Assembly: GCA_036383515.1 (NCBI GenBank)
Contig: DASVOE010000006.1
Location: forward strand, 41,533-105,532
Direction of reading: 5' to 3'
Origin: CADEDV01 sp036383515
GTDB taxonomy: Bacteria; Bacteroidota; Bacteroidia; Chitinophagales; Chitinophagaceae
DNA length: 64,000 nucleotides
Below the pieces are notes generated by a model. The model was not told where the DNA came from and made no database searches. It saw nothing but the letters and a program-made list of their open reading frames with translations. Numbering within the stretch: the stretch's first letter is position 1; each line of letters begins with the position of its first letter. Both the position numbers and the translations under genes were made by a program. Below, piece after piece: positions 25,652-33,800 of the stretch.

Positions 25652-28600
25652 TTAAAAAGTCACATTAATACCCATTGTATACGTACGGCTCTTGGGATAA
25701 CCAGAATAATCAACACCCGGGGTTAATTGTGAATAAGAACCACTTCTTGTTGCGCTTACTTCCGGATCGTAACCGGAATATTTTGTCCATAACAGTGCAT
25801 TATACACCGTCGCATATAACCTGAGTTTTGTCATTCGTAATTTTGATACCCATTTAGCTGGAAATGAATAGCCGAGTGTAACATTATTCAGCCGTAAAAA
25901 AGAACCATCTTCAATTGCCCATGAATGAATTACTGGCGAGGCATTGCCCATTGAGAAAGGCGACCATAATTTGGCACCTTCATTTAATTTAGCAAGTTCT
26001 GCAAGATCAGTAACCTGGTTACCCGCTGCGTCTATATATTTAAACCTGTCAGCATAATTCATTGTGTTAAGCATATTACCGTATGTGGTTCTGTACAACA
26101 TATTAAATGCGATCTTACCAGTATTATACACATCATTTCCAACTACGTAGTTAAAAAAGGCAGCCAGGTCAAATCCTTTATAAGTTGCATTTACTCCAAA
26201 ACCTCCGCTATATTTTGGTAAAGTTTTACCTATCACTTGTCGATCGGCAGAAGTAATCACACTATCTCCATTAAGGTCTTTTAATTTTAATATTCCAGGT
26301 CTTAAACTTATACCTCCCATAAAAGAACCGATATTCGGAACACCAGGTTTTAACGTGTATACTCTTGTTGTGGGATTGTATGACGCAAAATCTTCTACTT
26401 TATAAAATCCGTCTGTAACATAGCCATAAACTAACCCTATTGTCTGGCCAACATATAGCCTGTAATCGTCCTGTGTTTTCAAGTCTGTTCCAGCCCAATT
26501 GGAATTAAAAGATTTTTCGGGTGCGCCACCAAGATTATCAATCTTTGCACGGTTGATACCTATATTAAAAAAACCTGTAAGCTGGAAGTCCTTCTTATTA
26601 ATGATGCTGGCATTTAATGATAACTCTATTCCACGATTGGATGTTTGACCAATGTTTATTATCTGACTGGTATAACCAGTGTTAGGGGGAATGTCTTTTT
26701 GAACAAGCAAATCTTTGGTTGTATTCCAATAGAATTCAAGCGTACCAGTTATTTTGTTTTTCAAAAGCCCGAAGTCAAGTCCGGCATTTCTAGTAATCGT
26801 AGTTTCCCATTTGATATCAGGATTAGGCATAATGGATGAAGCCGCCCTCCAATATGCCTGTGGCACATCTCCAAAACCAAAGGGGCGGCTTGTACTGGGG
26901 CTGTAAGTTCTTCTCCACATATCATTCCCAATACGGTTATTACCTACTTCCCCATAACTTACTCTTAATTTGAGATCAGATACAAATGAAACATCTTTCA
27001 TAAAATCTTCCTCCGAGATTCTCCAGGCAAGAGCCGTACCCGGGAAAATTCCCCAGCGTTTGCCGGGAGCAAATTTGTTTGATGCATCTGCCCTGGTATT
27101 AACTGTCAGCAAGTATCTTCCTTTATACTGATAAAATGCCTGCCCAAAAAATGACATCAGGTTATCACCCGGGCCTTTAAAAGTTTCATATCTGTCAGGA
27201 ACTCCAAGCGCCATATTAGCAAACATCCTGTCCGGAGGAATATTTATATCAAATCCTTCTGACCTGTTAAAAGTTGAATTATCAGTACCTGCTAATATTT
27301 CTTGTCCAACTATAATATTAAAATCATGATCGGTTCCTGGTTTAAACTTGTAATTCAGTGTATTTGCCCAGCGGTAACTCATGTTATTATACTGTGTTAT
27401 TTCACCAAGTGGCAAGTTCCCACCGTTATTTTTTGATTCGCCTGTTAAAGGCCCGTAATAGCGTTTTTGATCCCCATAGCTAAGGTTAAGCGTAAACTCG
27501 GATCGGTATACGAGGCCGTTTATAATATTCGCAGATAATGCAATATTATTAGTAAAGCTCTTATCTATTTTTTTTCGGTAATCCTGCGCAGCCAACTGAA
27601 TCGGGTTGATAAGATTTTTTAAGAATTGTTCATAGTCATCGTCAGGAGTAAGAGGATCAACAATGATCTGGTCGGCAATACCGTTGATAGGTCGTGTATT
27701 GATGGCATCAGATATCCTTAAACTTGATCCTCCTGAAGTGCCTGCTCCATCAATAACTGTATTGGCAAAACGTGATGCTAATTCAAATTTGAATCTTTTC
27801 GATATCTCATGGTTCAATTTAAAATTCATATAGGTCCTGTTATACCCCGAGCCTACTAAAATGCCATCATCCTTATTATTAGTTACACTAAAGCTGAATT
27901 TTGTCTTATCGGTACCACCAGTCAGGCTGACGTTATGTTGCTGCGATATGGCAACGCCACCAAATAATTTTTCCTGCCAGTCAGTTCCCTTCTGTGCTTT
28001 ATATAATTCAAGATCTTCATACACTCCGAAATACTTGCTAAAATTGTCTACTTCAGTCTGGCTTCTCACTCTTGCATATTCATATTGTGCCAATACAAAT
28101 TCATAGGGCGACAATATATCTAGTTTTTTTGGAAGCGTTCTGCCCTGGAAATAACTATTAAAAGAGACTACTGTTTTTCCACCTTTGGCACTTTTAGTAG
28201 TAATGATCACAACGCCGTTAGCACCCCTTGCCCCATAGATAGCTGCAGAAGAAGCATCTTTTAATATATCAATATTGACAATATCGGTAGTTGCAATATC
28301 ATTGATACTGGATACAGGAAATCCGTCAACGATATACAATGGAGAATTATCCTGCGTAATAGATCCGCCACCACGTATACGAATAACGATCTCAGCGCCC
28401 GGCGCTCCATCCGTAGTCGTAACCTGAACTCCTGCGAGTCTTCCCGTCATAGCTTCTGCTACACTTGCAACAGGTATTTTTTCAATATCTCTTCCGGGCA
28501 TTGATGAGGTGGCGCCTGTAAGATCTTTTTTCTTTACGGTTGTATAGCCAACTACCACCACATCATCAAGTGCAGAAACATTTTTTTCCATTTTTATGGA

Positions 28601-28888
28601 TAGCTCACTTTCTGTAGCAGTAACAGTAATGGCGCTATAACCTGCATTGGTAATCGTCAGTTCAGGTTTTCCTGTAGCGGGTACCTGGATAGAAAAATCG
28701 CCGAGAGAATTGGTTTGCGTTACGGTCTGGGTTCCTTTCAACTGCACATTTGCTCCTTGAAGCGGCAGGCCGGTATCATCTGTCACCCGTCCTTTTACCT
28801 GTCGGGTCTGTGCTAAAAGTTCATTGCTGGAAAGACAAGCCAATAATAATAAGAGGCCAGCCCCCATTGCTTTCAAAATTTTTGTCAT
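25652..28888 (-). CDS. SusC-like TonB-dependent transporter
   Basis: A 1078-residue outer-membrane transporter. Signal peptide ending SSNELLAQ is followed by a carboxypeptidase-regulatory-like domain (VKGRVTDDTGLPLQGANV), the TonB-interaction segment around DVVVVGYTTVKKKDLTG, a plug (LAGVQVTTTDGAPGAEIVIRIRG; PLYIVDGFPV; DASSAAIYGARGANGVV) and a 22-strand barrel ending TYTMGINVTF. It imports oligosaccharides with SusD. The start is taken at MTKILKAMG, because the Met 11 codons upstream is incompatible with a signal peptide. It is first in its operon and has a long 5' leader. Confidence 0.96.
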   Translation of the reverse strand: MTKILKAMGAGLLLLLACLSSNELLAQTRQVKGRVTDDTGLPLQGANVQLKGTQTVTQTNSLGDFSIQVPATGKPELTITNAGYSAITVTATESELSIKMEKNVSALDDVVVVGYTTVKKKDLTGATSSMPGRDIEKIPVASVAEAMTGRLAGVQVTTTDGAPGAEIVIRIRGGGSITQDNSPLYIVDGFPVSSINDIATTDIVNIDILKDASSAAIYGARGANGVVIITTKSAKGGKTVVSFNSYFQGRTLPKKLDILSPYEFVLAQYEYARVRSQTEVDNFSKYFGVYEDLELYKAQKGTDWQEKLFGGVAISQQHNVSLTGGTDKTKFSFSVTNNKDDGILVGSGYNRTYMNFKLNHEISKRFKFELASRFANTVIDGAGTSGGSSLRISDAINTRPINGIADQIIVDPLTPDDDYEQFLKNLINPIQLAAQDYRKKIDKSFTNNIALSANIINGLVYRSEFTLNLSYGDQKRYYGPLTGESKNNGGNLPLGEITQYNNMSYRWANTLNYKFKPGTDHDFNIIVGQEILAGTDNSTFNRSEGFDINIPPDRMFANMALGVPDRYETFKGPGDNLMSFFGQAFYQYKGRYLLTVNTRADASNKFAPGKRWGIFPGTALAWRISEEDFMKDVSFVSDLKLRVSYGEVGNNRIGNDMWRRTYSPSTSRPFGFGDVPQAYWRAASSIMPNPDIKWETTITRNAGLDFGLLKNKITGTLEFYWNTTKDLLVQKDIPPNTGYTSQIINIGQTSNRGIELSLNASIINKKDFQLTGFFNIGINRAKIDNLGGAPEKSFNSNWAGTDLKTQDDYRLYVGQTIGLVYGYVTDGFYKVEDFASYNPTTRVYTLKPGVPNIGSFMGGISLRPGILKLKDLNGDSVITSADRQVIGKTLPKYSGGFGVNATYKGFDLAAFFNYVVGNDVYNTGKIAFNMLYRTTYGNMLNTMNYADRFKYIDAAGNQVTDLAELAKLNEGAKLWSPFSMGNASPVIHSWAIEDGSFLRLNNVTLGYSFPAKWVSKLRMTKLRLYATVYNALLWTKYSGYDPEVSATRSGSYSQLTPGVDYSGYPKSRTYTMGINVTF

Positions 28889-29444
28889 AACGCAGTTTTT
28901 AAAAAAGCTTTGATAAACCAATTAGAATACCAATGACTGATTGCCTGATTTACCAAAAAGTAATACCAGAGGCAACTCATCATTGGCCAATGATCAGCAT
29001 TGAACCAGTCGCATAAGTAAATGCAAAAAAGGGGATGAAAAAGTGCAGAGCAGAAACTCTACCGCGAAACAAATTGTGTTTTTCGCTGATAAAGCATAAA
29101 TATTTCTTCATTCCGGCAAGCATTTTTGTAAGCAATCTGGGTCACAGCATAAATATAAATAAATGCATCGGCTGAAAACCTTAACAAGTCTACATATAAC
29201 TTTGTTTCTATTGCTGATTTAAATAGTTTTTATTTACGCAATCGTTCCCGATAATGATGTCATTTTGAATGGTTTGACAACACCTCTTATTACTTCAATA
29301 CTCTTTTTTAAAAGCAGCAATAATATAAATATAGTAATCCTGTATAAAATGAGAGTATAAGGTAGTTAATACTTCTCAAAAAGCTGAAAATGATTAACTT
29401 TATAAGCATCTGTTCTTTCAAACAGTTGTTATCCATTTTACCAC
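28889..29444. other. Long divergent control region between susC and lacI
   Basis: This 556-bp region has no plausible gene. It holds the third LacI-type operator (29231-29250) and a -7-like TAGACTTG for susC on the minus strand (29185-29192), implying a susC leader of about 290 nt. Within that leader a hairpin is visible: TTGCCT (28941-28946) pairs with AGGCAA (28970-28975), with an inner TTAC/GTAA stem. On the plus strand TAACTTTG (29197-29204) is a perfect -7 motif that could serve lacI; TAACTTTA near 29393 is an alternative closer to its ATG. Confidence 0.5.
29185..29250 (-). promoter_or_regulatory. LacI-type operator plus -7-like element upstream of susC
   Basis: Plus-strand TATTTACGCAATCGTTCCC begins at 29231, differing from the other two copies by one base in the right half-site. 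Minus-strand TAGACTTG (29185-29192) follows after 38 bp, matching the spacing at the other sites (36 and 38). Flanking GATGTCATTTTG, nine bases after CGTT, also resembles GATGCCATCTTG at the GH28 site in the same register. The divergent LacI gene starts 195 bp away, which suggests the same site may be autoregulatory. Confidence 0.6.
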
Positions 29445-30500
29445 ATGAAGTTTGAAGCCGTTACCATAAAAGATATTGCAAAAACACTCGGATTATCTAC
29501 TTCCACTGTGTCAAGAGCCCTGCGTGACAGTTACGAGATAAGCCCGGAGACAAAAAAAACTGTATTAGAGTATGCTCAAAAGATCAATTATCATCCGAAT
29601 CCCATTGCATTAAGTTTAAAAGAAAGAAGAAGCCGTTCTATTGGAGTAATTGTAGCCGAAATAGCCAATAGCTTTTTTTCCCAGGCTATTAATGGCATTG
29701 AATCGATCGCTTACAATAATGGTTATAATGTGATCATTGCTCAAAGCCGGGAATCGGTGGACCGGGAAATTATCAACCTGAACTACCTTACCTCCCGCTC
29801 TATCGATGGACTGATCATCTCCGTTTCTACAGAAACAAAAGATTTTGCGCTTCTAAAAGAGTTGCATGAAAGAGGAATGCCGATCGTTTTCTTTGATCGT
29901 ATCGTGGATGAGATACAAACGCATAAAGTAACAGTGGATAGTTACAAAGGGGCTTATGATGCCACTACTCACCTTATACGGAGTGGCCACACTAATATTG
30001 CTGCCGTGGCCAATTCAGCTTTTCTTTCTATTACAAAAGAACGACTCGGGGGCTACCGTGCAGCCATGAATGATAATGGCATTACCGTAAACGAAAGCCT
30101 GATCAAGTATTGTCATCATGGTGGCATGATACTGGCCGAAGTGGAAGAGGCGGTGAGTCAACTACTGGAATCGCCACAAAAACCCGATGCCATCCTGGCT
30201 ATCTCTGATAAACTGACTACCGGTTGTCTTCGCACCTTAAAGAAAAAGGGGATCAATGTTCCCAATGAAATGGGACTGGTGGGTTTTTCCAATACTGATC
30301 TTACAGAATTACTTGATCCTCCACTCACCGTTATCAAACAACCTGCATTTGAAATGGGTGAAGTGGCTACTACCTTATTGTTGCAACTGATAGAAAGCAA
30401 AAGACCTGTTACAGATTTTGAAACAAAAACACTGGCAACAGAACTGATCGTCAGAGGATCGTCGGTTGCCAGTAAAACAAAATCAAAAATTCTCGCTTAA
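29445..30500 (+). CDS. LacI-family transcriptional regulator of the pectin locus
   Basis: A 351-residue regulator. The N-terminal helix-turn-helix is at residues 6-50 (VTIKDIAKTLGLSTSTVSRALRD, hinge helix NPIALSLKERRSR), followed by a periplasmic-binding-protein-like effector domain (IGVIVAEIANSFFSQAINGIE; SRSIDGLIISVS; IVFFDRI; PDAILAISDKLTTG; VGLVGFSNTDLTELLDPPLTVIKQP). It is transcribed away from susC. Three LacI-type operators within this locus, all preceding minus-strand pectin genes, are the likely targets. A sugar or uronate effector is expected but not identifiable. Confidence 0.93.
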   Translation: MKFEAVTIKDIAKTLGLSTSTVSRALRDSYEISPETKKTVLEYAQKINYHPNPIALSLKERRSRSIGVIVAEIANSFFSQAINGIESIAYNNGYNVIIAQSRESVDREIINLNYLTSRSIDGLIISVSTETKDFALLKELHERGMPIVFFDRIVDEIQTHKVTVDSYKGAYDATTHLIRSGHTNIAAVANSAFLSITKERLGGYRAAMNDNGITVNESLIKYCHHGGMILAEVEEAVSQLLESPQKPDAILAISDKLTTGCLRTLKKKGINVPNEMGLVGFSNTDLTELLDPPLTVIKQPAFEMGEVATTLLLQLIESKRPVTDFETKTLATELIVRGSSVASKTKSKILA

Positions 30501-30506
30501 TAGGTA

Positions 30507-31418
30507 TTAACCGTTCCCGTAGATATAAATATTATCATTCTTTGACGGTTCCGTTTTTTGAATGGCATTATTCAATTCTTTGATCCATTGCTCCGCAAAT
30601 TGCCGGGCAGGTTCTATTACTTCTTTGCCGGCCCGGTAGATCTGTTTCCAGTCATATGCTTTTCCCTCATACGCCGGGTTCACAAATTTCTTTTTATTCC
30701 CTACCTGCTTTAATTCTGCGGCAAAGTCAACCGTAGCTGACAGGTCAATGAATTTTTGCAATCGTTGTTTTATTTTTTCCCTGTAATCAGCCGGGTATTC
30801 TTTTTCCCAGTCAGCTAATTTTTCTTTATAAGAGTCGAGCCTGTCCGTGTTTTCATTTTTTTCATAGAGATAATACGACTCGATCGTTTTGTTGTCGGAC
30901 TTTTTATAATCTTCCAGTGTTTTCTTTAACATGTCCACTGTGGGCTTCATGATCTTAGCCATATCTGCACTTACCTTCATAGTGGCTTCTGCATCCCTGA
31001 TCGATTTTTCAGTTTCTGCAATTTTTTCTTTTCTTATTTCTTCTTTGCTGCGCACTTTGTTCTCAGGTTCAACAGGCTTTGCCTCTTTTCTCCATTGTTC
31101 ATACTCCTTTTTGAAAGCATCACTGCTCACATATTGCTTAGTATAAGTAAGCAGGTCTTTAGCAATAGCACCGCGGTTACCCGCTGCAACATTCTTTGCA
31201 TTCTTAGCTCCGTAATAATACAGGTAGCCGTTGAGAAAACTTTGTTTGATACCATCGGTACCCTGTGCCCTGGTCATACCCAGTTGTGCCCAGATATCAG
31301 CGGCGAGCTGGCGGCTGGAAGTAAAAGAGAAGCTAAATAAACTGATAAGCGCCAATAAGAAAATAATGAGCATTATTTTCAGCTTTATCAGTAGCAGGTT
31401 AAATAATCTGTTTGTCAT
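30507..31418 (-). CDS. Unknown exported, helix-rich protein divergent from LytTR system
   Basis: A 303-residue protein I do not recognise. The chosen start MTNRLFNLLLIKLK leads into a hydrophobic segment (MLIIFLLALISLFSFSF), either a signal peptide or membrane anchor. The mature part is mostly helical: WAQLGMTRAQGTDGIKQSFLNGYLYYYGAKNAKNV, then a Lys/Glu-rich stretch of about residues 110-220 with coiled-coil character, and a conserved-looking end with AYDWKQIYRAGKEVIEPARQFAEQWIKELN. No enzyme motif is evident. Its promoter region carries two LytTR-like boxes pointing toward it, so it is a candidate target of the adjacent two-component system. It is convergent with lacI, 6 bp apart. Confidence 0.6.
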   Translation of the reverse strand: MTNRLFNLLLIKLKIMLIIFLLALISLFSFSFTSSRQLAADIWAQLGMTRAQGTDGIKQSFLNGYLYYYGAKNAKNVAAGNRGAIAKDLLTYTKQYVSSDAFKKEYEQWRKEAKPVEPENKVRSKEEIRKEKIAETEKSIRDAEATMKVSADMAKIMKPTVDMLKKTLEDYKKSDNKTIESYYLYEKNENTDRLDSYKEKLADWEKEYPADYREKIKQRLQKFIDLSATVDFAAELKQVGNKKKFVNPAYEGKAYDWKQIYRAGKEVIEPARQFAEQWIKELNNAIQKTEPSKNDNIYIYGNG

Positions 31419-31488
31419 AAAAAGGTTTAATGGTTTGGTCAATGATGATGTAAAAATGCTATAAGAAATAAAATAAGGAAAGCGGTTA

Positions 31489-31521
31489 GGTTATGAATTG
31501 AAATATGTGGAGGATGAATTG
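31489..31521 (-). promoter_or_regulatory. Pair of LytTR-like boxes facing the unknown secreted-protein gene
   Basis: GGTTATGAATTG at 31489-31500 and GAGGATGAATTG at 31510-31521 are exactly 21 bp apart. Read on the minus strand both contain TCAATTCAT, which matches the LytTR direct-repeat pattern [TA][AC][CA]GTTN[AG][TG] at eight of nine positions. They lie about 70-100 bp upstream of the start at 31418. Two-turn spacing is the LytTR signature. The assignment is inferred. Confidence 0.6.
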
Positions 31522-31623
31522 ATATCTCGTAGAGATGGTGCCGCTACCTGTATAAGGATGATAAAAACAGGAACCTGGCCATAACCCCTACCAGAATCAT
31601 CCTGTATTTTGTAAATTGAACTG

Positions 31624-31674
31624 CAATTCATACGTATAAATCAACAATTCATACACCCAAACCTCAATTCATCC
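31624..31674 (+). promoter_or_regulatory. Triple LytTR-like direct repeat upstream of histidine kinase gene
   Basis: CAATTCATAC at 31624 and 31645 and CAATTCATCC at 31665 form a direct triple repeat with 21- and 20-bp periods, the spacing expected for LytTR dimers. The orientation is opposite to the pair at 31489-31521, so each group faces its own gene. A -7-like TAATTTAG lies at 31706-31713, putting the last box near -50. Autoregulation of the kinase-regulator operon is the simplest reading. Confidence 0.65.
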
Positions 31675-31705
31675 CGACCAGTGTAGAATAAGTAAAGTGG
31701 AATGA

Positions 31706-31713
31706 TAATTTAG
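31706..31713 (+). promoter_or_regulatory. -7-like element before histidine kinase gene
   Basis: TAATTTAG matches the TAnnTTTG consensus at five of six fixed positions. If used, transcription would start near 31720, only five bases before the first ATG at 31725. That would favour translation from the second in-frame ATG at 31752. There is no clear -33 TTTG, as would be expected for an activator-dependent promoter. Confidence 0.35.
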
Positions 31714-31724
31714 CCGGTATCGCG

Positions 31725-32807
31725 ATGAATGGTTTACCATTTAATATAAAAATGCTGAATTACAGCAGTAAGGAAACACAGATCGGTTTAATAATTACCC
31801 CTCCGGTTGCCGTGGCATTGAACCTGGTGATGTTTGGGCAATCTTATTTCTCTGGTTGGATAAAATTCCTGCTCCCCACTCTCCTTAGTTCGCTTGTCAT
31901 TTTATTGGTCTATACGTTATGTGGCATGGTAGCTTCCATATTATTAAATCGTTTTCCTAAATACAGTCAAACTTTTAAGCGTATCGGACTGGGATTGCTT
32001 TCTTATGTATTGATCATGGCAGTAGCAATCACCATACTTTTTTATGGATATGATTATTCGCAGGTAGCCGGCCTTTCCGTAAAAATGTATAACTATCCAT
32101 GGGTGCTGACAATTGGAGGTGTATGTAATTTGCTGGCCACAAGCCTGAATGAAGGCGCTTCTTTTTTTGAAAAATGGAGAAAGCTGGTAGACGAAGCAGA
32201 GCAGCTAAAAAAAGTAAACCTGCAGAGCCAACTGGAAGGATTGAAGGGACAGGTGAACCCGCATTTTTTATTCAATAGTCTTAATTCCCTCTCCTCCCTG
32301 ATCAGCGATGACCCCGATAAAGCGGAAAAATTCCTGGATGAAATGAGTAAGGTTTATCGCTACCTGTTACGCACCAATGAAGATGGATTAACCACACTGG
32401 AAGCGGAGCTTCAATTCATCACTTCTTATTTTCATTTATTGAAAACAAGGTATGGAGATGGGCTCGACCTGGAAACGATCATTGATGAACGCTATTGTTG
32501 CTACCAGATCCCCCCACTCACCCTGCAGATGCTGGTAGAAAATGCAGTGAAGCATAATATGATATTAAAGGACCATCCCCTGAAAATTCTTATCATGACC
32601 ACTAATAGCGGCAAGCTGGTGGTAAGTAACAACCTGCAGCGAAAGGACAGAATGGTTTCTTCCAATAAAGTAGGTCTTACCAATATTGTCAACAAATACC
32701 GCCTGATGAAGCAGGAAGAGATAACGGTAAGGGATGACGGTAAAGAATTTGCAGTGGTGGTGCCGCTGATTCCCAATCCCTGTGCTCCCGTTCATACAGA
32801 AAAATAA
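31725..32807 (+). CDS. LytS/YehU-type sensor histidine kinase
   Basis: A 360-residue membrane kinase. Four hydrophobic segments occupy about residues 20-145, followed by a short coiled linker (FEKWRKLVDEAEQLKKVNLQSQLEGLKGQV). The His_kinase domain motif NPHFLFNSLNSLSSLI holds the phosphorylated His near residue 180. An ATP-binding N-box is seen at PPLTLQMLVENAVKHN; VGLTNIVNKYRLM is the late G-box region. There is no periplasmic sensor domain, so the signal is sensed in or at the membrane. The start may be the Met at 31752 (MLNYSSKETQIG). It pairs with the regulator gene 98 bp downstream. Confidence 0.9.
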   Translation: MNGLPFNIKMLNYSSKETQIGLIITPPVAVALNLVMFGQSYFSGWIKFLLPTLLSSLVILLVYTLCGMVASILLNRFPKYSQTFKRIGLGLLSYVLIMAVAITILFYGYDYSQVAGLSVKMYNYPWVLTIGGVCNLLATSLNEGASFFEKWRKLVDEAEQLKKVNLQSQLEGLKGQVNPHFLFNSLNSLSSLISDDPDKAEKFLDEMSKVYRYLLRTNEDGLTTLEAELQFITSYFHLLKTRYGDGLDLETIIDERYCCYQIPPLTLQMLVENAVKHNMILKDHPLKILIMTTNSGKLVVSNNLQRKDRMVSSNKVGLTNIVNKYRLMKQEEITVRDDGKEFAVVVPLIPNPCAPVHTEK

Positions 32808-32817
32808 CAATTCATAC
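32788..32817 (+). promoter_or_regulatory. Pair of LytTR-like boxes between kinase and response regulator genes
   Basis: CCGTTCATAC at 32788-32797, inside the kinase 3' end, and CAATTCATAC at 32808-32817, immediately after its stop codon, are 20 bp apart in the same orientation as the upstream triple repeat. They lie about 90-120 bp before the response regulator ATG at 32906. They may drive a separate regulator transcript. Confidence 0.55.
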
Positions 32818-32905
32818 AGGAGGTTTGCCAAACCGCGAATAAGCCGGTAGTGGAAGCCATAGAATCATAGTATCTTGGTACCACACAACACTCAAAACTC
32901 TTTTT

Positions 32906-33688
32906 ATGAAAGTGCTTATTATTGAAGACGAAGAACTGGCCGTAAAAAAACTCCGCAAAACCTTAGCCAGCGTAGATGCAACTGCTGAAGTAGTAGGTGT
33001 AGCCGACAGCATCCGTTCATCAGTAAATTGGCTCGAAACTAATCCTACTCCCGACCTTATCCTGATGGATATTGAACTGGCCGATGGACAAAGCTTTGAG
33101 ATCTTTGATAAGACCGAAGTAAAAAGTACGGTCATCTTCACCACTTCTTATGATGAGTATGCATTAAAAGCCTTTAAAGTGAACAGCGTTGATTATTTAT
33201 TAAAGCCGGTGCAGAAAGAAGATCTGCAGGTAGCATTGGATAAATATAAAAACCTGAAAAATATATATGGTGGCAAAAACAGTGACAGCACCCCACTGAA
33301 TGTAGATAGCCTGGTAAAAGAACTACAACAAAAATTGCAGCCCAAAGAATTTCGTAAACGGTTTTTGGTAAAGCATGCACAGAAACTGGTGAGTGTGGAA
33401 GTGGATGAGATCGCTTATTTCTATAGCGATGGACGTTTGAATTTTTTCAAAACTTCCGACAATAAAAAATACGTGGTGGACTATACCATGGATGAACTGG
33501 AAGAGATGCTGGATCCTGAAAAATATTTTCGAATCAGCCGATCTTTCTATGTATCTGTCAACAGCATTGACCAGATACATGATTATTTTGGCAACCGGTT
33601 AATGCTGAATTTAAAACCTGTTGTTGACAAAGAATCTATTGTAAGCAGGGAAAAAGTAACTGACTTTAAGAAGTGGATGGGGAAGTGA
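32906..33688 (+). CDS. LytTR-family response regulator
   Basis: A 260-residue two-domain regulator. The receiver (1-120) has the acidic pocket IIEDEELA, phosphoacceptor Asp in LILMDIELADG near residue 54, the Thr/Ser switch in TTSYDEY, and the Lys in YLLKPVQ. A linker of about 40 residues leads to the LytTR DNA-binding domain (KEFRKRFLVKHAQKLVSVEVDEIAYFYSDGRLNFF ... FRISRSFYVSVNSIDQI). It is the cognate partner of the LytS-type kinase upstream. The LytTR-like boxes near both genes are its likely binding sites. Target genes beyond these are unknown. Confidence 0.94.
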   Translation: MKVLIIEDEELAVKKLRKTLASVDATAEVVGVADSIRSSVNWLETNPTPDLILMDIELADGQSFEIFDKTEVKSTVIFTTSYDEYALKAFKVNSVDYLLKPVQKEDLQVALDKYKNLKNIYGGKNSDSTPLNVDSLVKELQQKLQPKEFRKRFLVKHAQKLVSVEVDEIAYFYSDGRLNFFKTSDNKKYVVDYTMDELEEMLDPEKYFRISRSFYVSVNSIDQIHDYFGNRLMLNLKPVVDKESIVSREKVTDFKKWMGK

Positions 33689-33750
33689 GAAAAGTGTCCT
33701 ATAACTTTAATATATAATCGTTCTTTGACCAATAAAAAATTGTATGTAAA

Positions 33751-33782
33751 AAAAACTCCGGTGATTTGCCGGAGTTTTTTTT
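33751..33782. terminator. Bidirectional intrinsic terminator between response regulator and susD
   Basis: The stem AAAAACTCCGG (33751-33761) pairs with CCGGAGTTTTT (33769-33779) around TGATTTG, flanked by A-run and T-run. It lies between two convergent genes and can stop transcription from both sides. Confidence 0.85.
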
Positions 33783-33800
33783 ACGCAATCTTTTTAATCA

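Noticed and set aside
29197..29204. TAACTTTG as the definite lacI promoter
   Set aside because: The motif is perfect, but it would give a 230-nt leader and a second candidate lies near 29393; the choice cannot be made from sequence.
33780..33792. TTTACGCAATC resembling the left half of the LacI-type operator
   Set aside because: It lies in the terminator tail between convergent genes, lacks CGTTGCC and has no promoter nearby; likely chance.
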